Source: Ostrinia nubilalis (lineage: Eukaryota > Arthropoda > Insecta > Lepidoptera > Crambidae). Taken from it: a stretch of DNA of 64,000 bases. The DNA lies in the NCBI RefSeq assembly GCF_963855985.1, contig NC_087090.1:11902501-11966500 (forward strand). Direction: 5' to 3'. Both the position numbers and the translations under genes were made by a program. Below the pieces are notes generated by a model, which did no database searches, was not told where the DNA came from, and was given only the letters and a program-made list of their open reading frames with translations. Positions 25,860-36,958 of the stretch are shown one piece after another. How positions within the stretch are numbered: the first letter of the stretch is position 1; every line of letters starts with the position of its first letter.

Positions 25860-27720
25860 GCATGACGTGCATGCATGCAAGTGGCAGTGGCAGTGAGCGC
25901 GCCCCCCTCCGCGATCGATCCGCGCCGACCTTGACTTGACGCGCCGCCAGCCGCAATTAACATTGACAATAGCGACGCGCGCGCATCACATCACCTAACT
26001 GGAGTGGAGGAGCCGCATACTCTCACTTTCTTTTGAATTGGGAAACGTTAAATGCACGTGTCACGTTAATCACTCCAAAAAGACTTTTATTTAAACGCCA
26101 TCGCGATCGCTCTTACATGCCAAGATTATGAGCTCTAGACGTAGTCTTCTGTCCATCCTCAATCAGCACCGGATATTTTTTAAAGAAAAATAATACTAGA
26201 GATTGAGGTTTTCAAGACAAGTCTCGTGGCTTGTAAATCTTGTAATAGCTTGAATATTAAAAGAAAAGAAAAAAAGATACGAGCATTAGCAGCATGATTA
26301 AAACGGTTAAATTGTAAATTAGATCAATCACAGCCTTGAAATGAAACTAGTTTCGACTTCTTGTTTGGTTGTTGTCTCAGGACATACCTGAGAAACCTGG
26401 CGTAACTATTTTGATAGAGGATCCACTTCCTCTATAACCATGAATGTCACAATAGTAGAAGTAATTTTACTATGATATAATAATGGGTTGAAATGGCTTT
26501 TCAAAAACAAAAGCAATGATAGAGAAAGATTAATGAACGTAATAGATCAAGTTAAGTTAAAGGATGAGAATGTCTTAAATGACGTCAGTGAGACAGCATC
26601 ATGGTGGCATTGGTGGCCAACAGAACCAGCATGCATAAAATCTAAATGGCCGTCCTAGACATGACCGAGCGAGCGGGTGTGGTGAGTCAAATTCGCGGGG
26701 GCGCGCGCCGCGTGCATTCGCCGCGAGATATGGGTAAGCGGAACGCGGAGAAGCGGCCGCGGGGCCTGCGACCTTGGCGATTCGCTGACGACTACAGGTG
26801 TTTTTTGTTTGTGCTCGAGATCACCGATGCTGGCCGGCCACTCGCTGCCTGCCCGCGCGGCGAGGGGAGCGCAACCGGAACTCAAACGAAACAATGCCTC
26901 GATTCCTAGGACGAAATCGAGAATCGAGATGCTGCATGGGATTCTTTTAATCGAGAAGTCACTGGAATACAAATTAAGGATTCGAATTTCAAAATATACC
27001 CATTTTCCCAAGATCTTAAAGATAAATCTGTTGGGTAACTTCCAATTAATAGGCGAGGCACGACTTCAGATCAGAGGTGACGGACGACATTTGTAAACAT
27101 TGAGATTCGTCGGAATTAGGCTCTAACGATCTATTGTTTTCAGAAACACAAGTAATGTATTTACTTGGATTGAGATAGCTGTGAATCAGATGATTGGAAT
27201 CTTCTACTGCAAACTTATTTTGTAGCAAAAATCTTGATACTTTGATATAATATCAAAAATATCCAAAAATGTAATATTTTTATCATTAAATGTTAGGACT
27301 CTATAACCATTCTCTAATGATTAATGCACATCTAAAGAGTAAATAGCAAATTGTATAAGTTATCCATGAGCTAAGTTCCAGCCAGCCAGCTCATTCAAAA
27401 GTTCACGTAAGAATATCAATGTCACAAAAATATAACAATGCGTATGATACACAACCGGATCTACAATCTATAACCGATAGAAAGCGTCGAAAAAAAATCC
27501 AGGGCGATATGATAAAAGCAACCCGGAGCGGGCAATACGAATTAGATAATGTAAACATTGTTGATGTAATGAACGCAAACGCAGCCGTTTTATCATTTGC
27601 CCAAGAACGGTCTCGCAATGACGAGCCGGGCCGAGACCTTGGCCGTGACCAGAGAACGCTTCCCGCGTCGCCTCCGAAAACCCGCGATTGCGATTAGGCG
27701 ACCGACACGCGAAACGATTA
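25860..27720. other. Three GC/CpG-rich blocks without a recognised gene
   Basis: Blocks at about 25860-26000, 26640-26890 and 27600-27710 are CpG-rich in an AT-rich setting. Frames through them (26646-26909 plus, 26655-27011 minus) overlap on both strands and are rich in Arg/Ala/Gly, as expected from GC bias. They could be promoters or leader exons (including a distal usp promoter), but nothing fixes a strand. Confidence 0.3.
27419..27697 (+). CDS. Possible small hypothetical ORF (92 aa)
   Basis: ATG at 27419 opens a 92-residue hydrophilic frame containing a basic patch (DRKRRKKIQGDMIKATRSG). Not recognised. The antisense frame is also open, which weakens the case. It may be an exon of an unseen gene or chance. 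Confidence 0.15.
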   Translation: MSQKYNNAYDTQPDLQSITDRKRRKKIQGDMIKATRSGQYELDNVNIVDVMNANAAVLSFAQERSRNDEPGRDLGRDQRTLPASPPKTRDCD

Positions 27721-27883
27721 CACGCATCTATTCTACAGTATAACTAGCCAACAATCACCATAAATCAATTATCATAAAAATTATCCACAAAAACTACAGA
27801 CGTCTTGAAATTGTTACCGAATGAGCGATGCGTATTGCTCATCATGGCTATAAACACTGCTCAAATTGACAGAATGATCCAAT

Positions 27884-28114
27884 TTATTCCAATTTGATCT
27901 GAGACTGATTAATCAGAAGCATTTGGTCATCTAGGAAAATAACTATTTTCATCATACGTTGTAGGAGAACTGGATCTTTGAAGTTAGCTTTACATTCTGT
28001 AACAAAGCAGTGGAGAGGTTTGTCCTCTTGGCGTATTGAGAATTCGAGATACTGTATTTTTGACCAATCATAATGCTTGATTATAAGTTTAGTTTTGAGC
28101 GGCTTATCAACCAA
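27884..28114 (-). pseudogene. Unrecognised coding-like fragment (about 76 aa)
   Basis: The frame reads like a real globular protein piece (KHYDWSKIQYLEFSIRQEDK, then LHCFVTECKANF), with balanced composition, unlike chance frames nearby. No family recognised. No partner exon found. It is probably a relic of a transposon or retrocopy. Confidence 0.25.
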
Positions 28115-28269
28115 TTCCTATATTTTGATTTGAGAAATCAAAATACTAATAAAATCAAAACCAACGCCTTTAATGTTGGCAAGTTATTTCTACTTCAAGA
28201 ATTCTATCACTCCCATTTAATTGTCCTGGGTCCGCCCACCGAGATAGAAAGAGCCTTTTGGTTGAATTA

Positions 28270-29741
28270 ATATACGAATGATTGGTTAACGAAATACTGA
28301 ACCGTAAATTGGGACTCCGAAATTCGAATTAAACGTGCTTTACCCGATAAATTGCAAATAACTTGGGGTTCCATTTTGATTTAACCGTGCAAACATCAAT
28401 CAATGTTGAGTGGTAAAAAATTTGAATTCGATTTAACCGTGTAAATATTTTCGGTGATCCCAAAATTCCAAGGTAATTTCAATCCTCGACATAATGTGGC
28501 TATCAAAATATGATGGGACAAGGAAACTATTTGGCTATAAATTTGCAGATTAGCAAAAAGTAAAGTAACATATTAGTATTCCAAAAGTGAGTTAGCGTGA
28601 GGGCGGCACTGAATTCTAATAAAGTAGAAGGCCTTGACAATGATACAATCGTCTTGGATTAACGCTCTATAAAATAATAAACATTTCATGACTTTAGTAA
28701 TAAGTGTTTTACCTGACAAGAGGATTAATTGTTGGTTGGAGAATTCATTGCATGAAAGAAAGTGGTAGCTCAGCAGATTAATAACAGTTTATGAAGATGT
28801 CTACAAGAATCTTTTTTTCTGTGAAAGAAGGTTAGACAATAAATTACAACATAGAAAAGAAGTAAAGATTGCGTTAATAATATTGAATGGAAATAATGAC
28901 GAAGAGTTATTGAAATAACAGATATTGACGACGCAATAGCATAATAGTTTAGTAGACACGGAATATAATTTTTAAGAACATAATATTGAGGAAGATTTAG
29001 AAAACCCTGGTTTTGGATATTTTGTGTGTTGTAATTTTAAATTGGTTTCAAAATTTAAAGGTTCCTGGCTTTTAGACTTTAGTTTATTTACTTAAAAGGT
29101 AAACTAATCAATGAGCATGTTTTCATCTCTTTACGATAGGTTGATGATAACTAGGATCATGGTACTTAAGACAACCATCATCAGTGGCTCAGTGCTCCGT
29201 TTGGCACGGTTTCTGCTGTAAGGCGGTTACATCACCCTGACGTCAAACTATCAAAACGAGGATAGTTCTGGGTTATATGTCATTACAAGATATCTTGTAT
29301 TGTATTTGCCCAAGCATAACTGAAAATGCGACGCCTAGAGCGATAGAGCACTCAGATAAATGTATTCAAAACACATAGAGTCAATACACTTGCAACCTTG
29401 CAATGCTCTTTACGACTCGTGTCAGATAAAGACATAAGGGCGTTAATACATTATAACTTTATATGAGCAAAATTAATTTATTCCTTTAATTTAAATTCCA
29501 TCAATAACGAGCCATATTCATCGACGATTTCTTTAAATGGCCATTTTGTTGTAAAATTGTAGTCGACATGCAAATTGATAGCCTTTGAGCATATCAAATT
29601 TAACAGGCGAAGCGTTTTCAGACATAGGTTGGATCCTTAAAATAAGAAATCAAAACCATTCAGCTACATTAAGTTTTATGGCTCCATTAATTCTTGCATT
29701 GGCGTTATTAGTTACTTTAATATAAAATGCACAATTACGAA
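28270..29741. other. Intergenic, no gene seen
   Basis: AT-rich. The only pattern noted is a short motif, GATTTAACCGTG, repeated near 28378 and 28431. No open frame of interest. Confidence 0.5.
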
Positions 29742-30050
29742 TTATAAAAAAAAATAAAACCGACTCCAAAAAACCTACACTAAAACGTAGAAAAATAATT
29801 ACTAATTACCTACTTATTTATTAGGACGAATTATTAATATTTATGTAGGTATACCATGATTGATACTTCTGGAGTCGGTGCCAAGATTATGAAACATGTA
29901 AAGTTTGCCTGCACCGACTCCAAAAGTATCAATCATGGTATACCTACATAAATATTAATAATTCGTCCTAATAAATAAGTAGGTAATTAGTAATTATTTT
30001 TCTACGTTTTAGTGTAGGTTTTTTGGACTCGGTTTTATTTTTTTTTATAA
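29742..30050. repeat. Foldback element, two 140-bp arms, 29-bp loop
   Basis: Left arm 29742-29881 and right arm 29911-30050 are reverse complements with only a few mismatches (AAAACCGACTCCAAAAAACC at the left; GGTTTTTTGGACTCGGTTTT at the right; GGAGTCGGTGC and GCACCGACTCC at the loop). It abuts the element at 30085-30537, whose end carries a similar AACCGACTTCAAAAAA text. Confidence 0.9.
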
Positions 30051-30084
30051 AATTTTACTTATTTCTTGCTTTTTAGTTAACTAA

Positions 30085-30537
30085 TTATTACCTTGATGTT
30101 ACCACTGAAGGTAGGCAGTACACTGAGACCAAAAAAAATTGGTTCATAATCGGCGGAGATATTGCGTATAAAAAAGTTCATCCCCAATTTTCCACCCTTG
30201 GGGGTGAAATATTTTCTTCAAATTCGCATGAAACCACCCTTTTGATAATACCTATTCAACAAAAAAATAATCGTTCAAATTGGTTTATAATCGGCGGAGA
30301 TATTACGTATAAAAAAGTTCATCCCCAATTTTCCACCCTTGGGGGTTGTTTTTTTTATTATTAAATTTAAATGGGACCACCCTTGAGGTATTACCTATAC
30401 GCCGAAAAAAGATTTGTTCAAATCGGTTCATAATTGGCGGAGTTATCGCGTAACAAACATAGAAAAAAAAAAAAAAAAAAAAAAAAAACATACGGGTCGA
30501 ATTGAGAACCTCCTCCTTTTTTGAAGTCGGTTGAAAA
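30085..30537 (-). mobile_element. Dispersed element with internal tandem repeats and long homopolymer
   Basis: Read on the minus strand it starts TTTTCAACCGACTTCAAAAA, continues through GGAGGAGGTTCTCAATTCG and a T run, and then holds about three degenerate ~130-bp units. Each unit contains the complement of GGTTCATAATCGGCGGAGAT and of TTCCACCCTTGGGGG. A 92-bp truncated copy sits inside the DIRS pol frame at 35172-35263. It is common in moth genomes; class not determined. Confidence 0.65.
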
Positions 30538-30779
30538 GGTCTTAGGAGATTAAATAATTGATCCGATAGGGATTGACGCCGAATCATAAATGGAGATTAT
30601 TTTCCATTACTTCGTACTTATTTCATGGTTTATATTCGCGTTTGATTAGCGGCACCCACGTGCAATGCATTCATAACATACACAGTAACAAGTTGAAGGG
30701 GATTAATAGGTAAGAAACCCTTTACATTCAAGATCATAATAGGATTCTTTTCAATTCCCAAGATATAAACACGGCAGTG

Positions 30780-31250
30780 CTATGCAGGAGCACAGGCGGA
30801 CGCATCACAACAACGCGTGTCAGAGAGACATGGGGCCGTCGCACGCCCCTCGATGGGGGTTTACTATTGTAATTACAGTTGATACGTGATGATGACGGCC
30901 GGCAACGGATCGTGCATCGATTTTCGAAACGTCGCGAGCGGCGCCTTGCTCGCGGCCGGTGCGGGCGGCGTCGCTGCTCTGACTGGCGGCCCGGTCCCCG
31001 CGCCATCCCCGCGCCGCCATCGTTGTTTTGCTGTATTTTCGTTGTTAATCATTCTCCTTGACCTTGTGCGACGTCGAGTGGTCCACTGCACACGACTGCG
31101 CACCCCTCGCCCTGCCACCCGCCCGCGCTGCCTGTCGCCGCATCACACGTGCTATTCGTGCCAGACCTCAACTGCACCATAAATATTGCCCACATCAAAA
31201 TACACGTACGCAATAGGAACTCGATCGTTTTTGACCGCGGGAGGCTCGGC
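30780..31250. other. CpG-rich block in duplicated unit (copy A; copy B 38190-38393 and 40771-41032)
   Basis: GC-rich with frames open on both strands: plus at 30886-31182, with an Ala/Gly-rich hydrophobic segment GALLAAGAGGVAALTGG; minus at 30734-31118, Arg-rich. None resembles a known protein. It could be a CpG promoter with leader exon of an unseen transcript. In copy B the Transib element interrupts it. Confidence 0.3.
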
Positions 31251-32610
31251 AATCTATGAAGCGCTCAAATTTAGATGAGGCAAATAAAAATGTCTATGCT
31301 AATCATAAAATGAGATTTTTTAACAGTTGGAAATGGGCAAGTTTATTAGTAGTTTATGACGCATGATCAGATTTTAGTCAGTTATTCAAATCTACAAAAA
31401 GGTAAAGCACATTCCTTTACCTTTTTAAGATTTTGTTAAGATGTAATTTTATCAAGATACTTTAACATCCTTGGAGATAGATAATGTGAGAGAGCTTGTC
31501 AGTCAATTATAAAGTTAAGTTTAATTATAACTTGATACTGCCGTATTTTTCAGACAAAGGAGGGTAGATAGAGATATCGTACCCTCTCACAAACAAGGGT
31601 ACCTATGTGCGCGGCGCAAAGCCTACTCGCACTTGACGGGTTTTTTGTAATGGAAGAACTTTATAGGGCTCTTAATAACTTTGAAAAGCTTCAATGATTC
31701 TCGATCATAATAATAAACTAGCTGCTTGAATTACTTTTTTTTTCAATTCAATTCAGACAAATGGATCATATAAAATAGGAAAACTACTTTCTTTCCTTAA
31801 ATTATTTTGGTATTTTACAATGGGATTTTGAAAGGGATTCAAATAACTTAATGAAAATTAGCTACTTTGAGATTGAAATAAAACTTTATAATTGATGATT
31901 AAACGAACTTCGAGTGAAGTTCGATCATAATTATATGAATAGCTTCATTCGAAGATATTATTTACCAGGTAGTCCCTTTAAGCTACTAGGCGACTTCGCA
32001 AAATTTTTAGAGACTTTTATTCAGTCTAATTAAAAACAAAACACGTATGGTTTGTATTTTAATATAAAAAAGTATCTTATTTGACTACTTTATTTCTTCC
32101 CCTTCCCTACCGCCGTAACAGTCGTAACCGGTACTACAGCTCATTCTTTCAGAGTTTTTGCAAAACCTTTTCAGTGGGTATATGGGGGGGGTGGGTGATA
32201 ATATCTTCGAATGAAGCTATTCATATAATTATGATCGAACTTCACTCGAAGTTCGTTTAATCATCAATTATATTTCATAGCTTCATTCTTCAGATATTAT
32301 TTACCAGGTAGATATTTAGAGTAAAGGGTTTTGCAAATAAAAAAATAATGTATAATTAATTTATACTTAATTCATTATCAATACTTAATTCTAATGAACA
32401 CATTGTTTCTTATTATCAGTAAGGTTAATTATCAAATACATATATCATTTTATACATGGATGTCATCTTAACATAATTATTTATTGGTTAAAACACATAC
32501 CTACTTTGTGTTATTACAATATAAATTAGAATTTAAATTACATAGTAATTATTCATTATTCATAATAACAATTGGTTAATCAGTAATTGGAATCGTAAAT
32601 CATCTACCTT

Positions 32611-33519
32611 TTAGGTAGGTAAACATACAGATTTTGCAAACAGGCCATCATCTTGTATATTTCTATGATAAAATCGAGCGAAGGTACTTGAAGTGTTAGA
32701 CCAGCCTGCGGCTTTTCTAATTGTTTCTATGTTAGATCCCGCGCGACTCGCAGCAGATGTGGCTGCGTGCCTCGTGCTATGTGCAGTGAAAATGCTTATG
32801 TCTATCCCGCTATCTGCCAGCACTTGTTTGACCCAGCGGCTAATTGTTTGTGTGGTTGCTGGTCTATGTGGTGGTTTAAATGTCAATAATAGTTTACCGG
32901 AATTATCTTCTCTAATATGTCGCGTTAAAAGAATGTAATCCTTTAGGGTAGTAGCTGGGCAAATTTTGATATTTTCATGAAAGTAAGGCAAATTTAATAT
33001 AGGTTGTTCGTGGCCCGGCCTTGATGTTTTAATGATGTCCGTGATTATAATTCTAATAATGTCATCATTAATAGTTATATTACTTAGTTTTATTAGTGAG
33101 ATCGTTTGTACTCTTTGAGCTGTACAAATTGCCAATAGTGCTGCTAGCTTTTTAGTGATGTTTTCCAGCGTTAATTCAGTATTGGGGTATAATTTTGAAA
33201 GGTGATTTAGGACTAATTGTGGGTCCCATGTATAGGTATATTTGGGTAAGCTAGGCCTTAGTTTGAATGCTCCTTTAAGTAATCGTTTAACGCATTCATC
33301 GTTGCCAATACTATTACCTAATAATAAGGACAGTGCTGATCGATGACTATTTAAAGATGCATGCGAGCAACCTTTATTAAATTGTTCAGTTAAAAAACCT
33401 AAGATATGAGATTTTGTCGGTTCGTAGGTATCTAGTTTGTTAGATTCGCAGAAATGCCACCATAGTTTATAGCAAACGTTATATTGCTTTAAAGTGCTGT
33501 CAGACAGCGAGGCTAACAT
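32611..33519 (-). CDS. DIRS tyrosine recombinase (integrase), 302 aa
   Basis: It encodes the enzyme that integrates the circular DNA intermediate of DIRS elements by strand exchange at a tyrosine. An N-terminal SAM-like/core-binding region (about residues 1-90) is followed by a phage-integrase-type catalytic domain. The catalytic set is visible: R136 (AICTAQRVQTISL), H247 and R250 (TAHSTRHAATS), W273 (KAAGWSN) and the nucleophile Y284 (FARFYHR). The frame is intact, without frameshift. It begins 15 bases after the pol frame ends. No DDE integrase is present, which separates DIRS from LTR retrotransposons. Confidence 0.93.
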   Translation of the reverse strand: MLASLSDSTLKQYNVCYKLWWHFCESNKLDTYEPTKSHILGFLTEQFNKGCSHASLNSHRSALSLLLGNSIGNDECVKRLLKGAFKLRPSLPKYTYTWDPQLVLNHLSKLYPNTELTLENITKKLAALLAICTAQRVQTISLIKLSNITINDDIIRIIITDIIKTSRPGHEQPILNLPYFHENIKICPATTLKDYILLTRHIREDNSGKLLLTFKPPHRPATTQTISRWVKQVLADSGIDISIFTAHSTRHAATSAASRAGSNIETIRKAAGWSNTSSTFARFYHRNIQDDGLFAKSVCLPT

Positions 33520-33533
33520 TAAGGTTATGGCTT

Positions 33534-35171
33534 CTAGTGGTGTTTTTCGCCGTATGAATGCTTCTTGCAGAGCCTCGCGGCACCCAGGGTAAGAGTCTCG
33601 TGCAATGGATGGTGTTCTCTGAAAGGAGATTGCAAAAGTTCTTTATGTGGGGCTAAATATATTATTTTAGAGGCTACGAGGCTCTGCAGAAATGGAAACC
33701 ACGGCTGCGAAGGCCATATTGGAAATACTAGTATTCCGTTTGCATTGTCATCCACGATTTTTCTTAAACATTTTAAGATAAGTGAAAAGGGAGGGAATGC
33801 ATAAAAATTAATGTCTTGCCAGTTTAGGGTGAATGCATCTACTGCGATTGCGTCTGGGTCTTGTTTCCATGATACGAATTTAGTGCATTTGGTATTTGTG
33901 CGAGAAGCGAATAGGTCTAGGTCGGGTTGACCCAACTTTTCAACGATGGTTTTATAGCTTGCGTCGGATAACTGCCATTCGGTGTCAGGATTTATAATTC
34001 TAGATGCAGGGTCGGCTTTATTCTCTTTGGTATTAACATAAGACGTGAATAACCAGATATTTCGTTTCTCGCACCATTGCCAAATAAGACGAGATAGATT
34101 ATTTAAATGGGGAAACTGAATGCCTCCCATGCGGTTTACATAACTTATGGCTGTTGTATTGTCTACACGTAACAATATTGCGCTGTTGGTTATTTGGTTA
34201 GCAAATACCTTTAATCCTAAAAAGACGGCTAGCAGTTCTTTATAATTAATATGGTGTTGTTGTTCATCAGCTTTCCAAGCTCCATGAGCTCGTTTGTTTC
34301 CGCACGTTGCTCCCCACCCTGTACTAGACGCGTCTGTATAAATTTCGAGTTCGAAGTTTGAAAATCGCATGGGGTTGGAGGTTTTGAAGATGTTATTTAA
34401 CCACCATTTAAGATCTTCTAGTATGACACTAGGGAGTATGATGTTTGTTTCGTAATTATCATTTTTAAGTAAGGCTAAGTACTTTTGCCTTTCCAATATC
34501 TTTGTGTATACCCAGCCGTACTTTACGGCTGGGCAGGCTGCAACTAATACCCCAATTAATTGTGCAAATTCTCGTATCGAGCATTTGGAAAGAGTTGTGA
34601 ATTTTTTAACCAACTGAGCAATATTGTTTCGTTTTTGTTCGGGTAGTGTAATTTGTAATGATTTGGTATTGAAAACAAAACCTAAAAAGCGACAAATGTG
34701 ATTTGGCTGCAGAGAGCTTTTTTCAAAGTTTATTACGAAACCTAAGGATCGCAGGAGTCTCAAAGTCTCATTAACGTTATTTTTACAATCGATAAAGTTA
34801 TCTCCAATGCATAAAATATCGTCTAGGTAAATCACTGATTTAAAGCCGAGATTTCTGAGATGAGAAATAACTTCTTTCATAAGTTTTGTAAACACCCAGG
34901 GTGCCACTGATAGACCATAAGGCATAGCAGTAAATTCATATGTTTCAGTGATTGAATTAGAGGCGTTTTTGCACTGAAAACGCAAGTATTTTCGGTCCTC
35001 GGGATTAATAGGGATCAAAAGGTAGGCTTCTTTTAGGTCTATTGTTGCCAGGTAAGCATTTTTTGGAATAAGTTTACATGCTGTTCTATAGTCTTCCATT
35101 TTAAAATGAGACTTTGAGACGAATTTGTTAAATTTTTTCAAGTTCAATATAAAACGTTTGTCGCCATTAGG
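33534..35171 (-). CDS. DIRS pol, 3' part: reverse transcriptase, RNase H, methylase-like domain
   Basis: The frame of about 537 codons contains the reverse transcriptase palm (TIDLKEAYLLIPI, MPYGLSVAPWVF, catalytic YLDD near residues 107-110), then RNase H (LEIYTDASSTGWGATCG) and a C-terminal DIRS domain related to Dam-type methylases (DLDLFASRTN, AVDAF, YAFPPFSLI, FPIWPSQPWFP). These fit DIRS1 Pol in order. The true N-terminus lies on the far side of a 92-bp insertion (35172-35263), so the first ATG here is not the natural start. Confidence 0.92.
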   Translation of the reverse strand, partial: PNGDKRFILNLKKFNKFVSKSHFKMEDYRTACKLIPKNAYLATIDLKEAYLLIPINPEDRKYLRFQCKNASNSITETYEFTAMPYGLSVAPWVFTKLMKEVISHLRNLGFKSVIYLDDILCIGDNFIDCKNNVNETLRLLRSLGFVINFEKSSLQPNHICRFLGFVFNTKSLQITLPEQKRNNIAQLVKKFTTLSKCSIREFAQLIGVLVAACPAVKYGWVYTKILERQKYLALLKNDNYETNIILPSVILEDLKWWLNNIFKTSNPMRFSNFELEIYTDASSTGWGATCGNKRAHGAWKADEQQHHINYKELLAVFLGLKVFANQITNSAILLRVDNTTAISYVNRMGGIQFPHLNNLSRLIWQWCEKRNIWLFTSYVNTKENKADPASRIINPDTEWQLSDASYKTIVEKLGQPDLDLFASRTNTKCTKFVSWKQDPDAIAVDAFTLNWQDINFYAFPPFSLILKCLRKIVDDNANGILVFPIWPSQPWFPFLQSLVASKIIYLAPHKELLQSPFREHHPLHETLTLGAARLCKKHSYGEKHH

Positions 35172-35219
35172 TTTTCAACCGACTTCAAAAAAGGAGGAGG
35201 TTCTCAATTCGACCCGTAT

Positions 35220-35260
<41 letters not shown>

Positions 35261-35263
35261 GTT
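35172..35263 (+). mobile_element. Nested 92-bp repeat insertion with poly-T run
   Basis: It starts TTTTCAACCGACTTCAAAAA, carries 34 consecutive T (35221-35254) and ends ATGTTTGTTA. It is the same family as 30085-30537 but truncated. The reading frames on either side belong to one Pol protein, so it inserted after the DIRS element did, or in its source copy. Confidence 0.85.
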
Positions 35264-35560
35264 ATGGTGTTAAAAATATGCTAGACAAGTATTGGTCAGT
35301 GCGAGGTGTACATTTTTCAATAGCTCCTAAGTCGATAAGTTTGTTTAAGGCGATATTTAAATCTTGATATTCAGCATGTGAGAAATTACATGGAGGTATG
35401 TTATATTGGATTACTTCTTTACAAAACGGTATACGTAAACCATTTTTAACACAGTCTAATACATAGGTATTGGAAGTGATATGTGTCCAATTGTCATAAA
35501 AAAGAGATAATCTGCCAGCATGTACCTGAGTTATTGTTGTGGTGTCCTCGGGCGCATCTG
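35264..35560 (-). pseudogene. DIRS pol, 5' part, cut off by nested insertion
   Basis: Minus-strand frame with DIRS pol N-terminal features: HAGRLSLFYDNW, a V-x-GL-I-PF type stretch (CVKNGLRIPF) and LIDLGAIEKC. It overlaps the end of gag in a different (-1) frame, which suggests frameshifting or splicing for Pol synthesis. It stops in frame at the inserted poly-T element. I list it as a broken gene half. Confidence 0.8.
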
Positions 35561-36489
35561 GTGTGCAGGACGTGGACCCCTTGGGAGAGCTGGAGCTGGT
35601 GGTGGTATCATCGATGTTTGCGCGTACTGTCGTCGAGCATTGGGCGTGGGCTTCCTGTATCCTCCTCGTCCTCTGGTTGATGGGTAGCGAGGAGGGGCCT
35701 GCCAGTTTTCCGAATATGGACGTGATGATGAAGGCTGTGTTTGTCTTTGGTTTTGATTAGGTCTTTTCATTTGGTTGCCTTGTCTTTCAAGGGTTTTTGC
35801 CACCTTTATTTTTTCCGACAGGTTGGCCCCGAAGAGCAATTCGTCTCGTTCTGTGTTATTTATAACACTTAGTGTGGTTTTATCTAGGCCTGTGCAGACA
35901 ACTCTAGTTCTGATTTTCGTGAACAATGCGTGCATATCACACAGCATTCGACAACTGTTGCTTAGATGTTTTATAGCTGAGGCTTTGTCGTCGCTTGTCA
36001 TTAATTTTTCCATGGCCCTATTTATGGCTGTTATAGCAGAGCCTATTTGCTGTTGATTTGTGGCCCATCGTTTATCTTTTGTTTTCCTTGCGTCTGTCAC
36101 GGCCGCCATGATCTCGGGGTTCATTTTCGGGGCTTGAAGCAGTCTACAGTTATTGGGAGTAGTGTATTCTTTGTAAATCCTGTCTTTTGCTTCTTTGTCC
36201 AGGCCTTTTTTAAGTAGAGGCTGCCATAATTTGGCCAGCCGTTCGTGTATGTCGCTCCCGTATTCGGGGGTGTCATCAGTCGGGTCTCCCAATGCTGCTA
36301 GCAGCTCTGGATCCAAGTCTGGTGGCGTTGTTGTCTCCGAAGTGACATTTTCAACAAGACTCGTTAGTTCTTGTGTAGGCTCTGAAGAAGTTTGTACTTC
36401 CAGGTTTTGTTCTGGCAGGATTTCAAAGGTTTCCTCGTAGGGGATTTCAACAGTGTTATCGGCTTGAGGAGGTGAATTTTCCTCGGGAA
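35531..36489 (-). CDS. DIRS gag, exon 2
   Basis: It encodes most of the nucleocapsid-like Gag: acidic Ser/Thr/Pro-rich N-terminal part, a helical DIRS gag core (IHERLAKLWQPLLKKGLDKE, RDELLFGANLSEKIKVAK), and a basic Gln/Arg/Pro-rich tail (RYPSTRGRGGYRKPTP) suited to nucleic-acid binding. The start at 36489 is a predicted acceptor (CTTTTAG|TT). The frame is open back to that point without an ATG, which supports splicing from exon 1. Confidence 0.8.
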
Positions 36490-36958
36490 CTAAAAGTAGA
36501 AATAAACTATGTAAGTACTTAATTAAAATTCTTACAATTTGAATTATTTTAACTATGTTGAAGGTGGAAAGATACTTATTTTTTTTTTTTATATACTACC
36601 TTATTTAGATCATGAAAATATTGCTAAATATTGATTCTGTTGTCTGTATTTTAAATATCTAATAAGTATTTTAGTGGGTAGGTATATAAATTTTATTAAA
36701 AGGTAAGTCAAGGATTTGACTCTCGGTCAATTTGGAAAAAATTGACTCTTGGGTCTGTTAAAATGCATAATTTACTTATTTAGGCAACTCTCGGCCGATC
36801 TCGAAAGATACTTGGCTCTGGGTTGAGTAAGTAAATGCTGTTGTAAACAACAGCGACTCTCGGTCAATCTCATTTGAGAATTAACTCTGGGTCTACACCT
36901 ACATGTGACTTCATGTGAGGCGTTTTGGTAGGAGAAAACACTGGTTTAGTACACATAC

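Noticed and set aside
26646..27011. Two opposite frames of 87 and 118 codons
   Set aside because: Mutually overlapping, GC-driven composition, no family signature.
30734..31182. Real genes in the Arg-rich (minus) or Ala/Gly-rich (plus) frames
   Set aside because: Overlapping open frames on both strands follow from GC bias; no domain recognised. Kept as a CpG block only.
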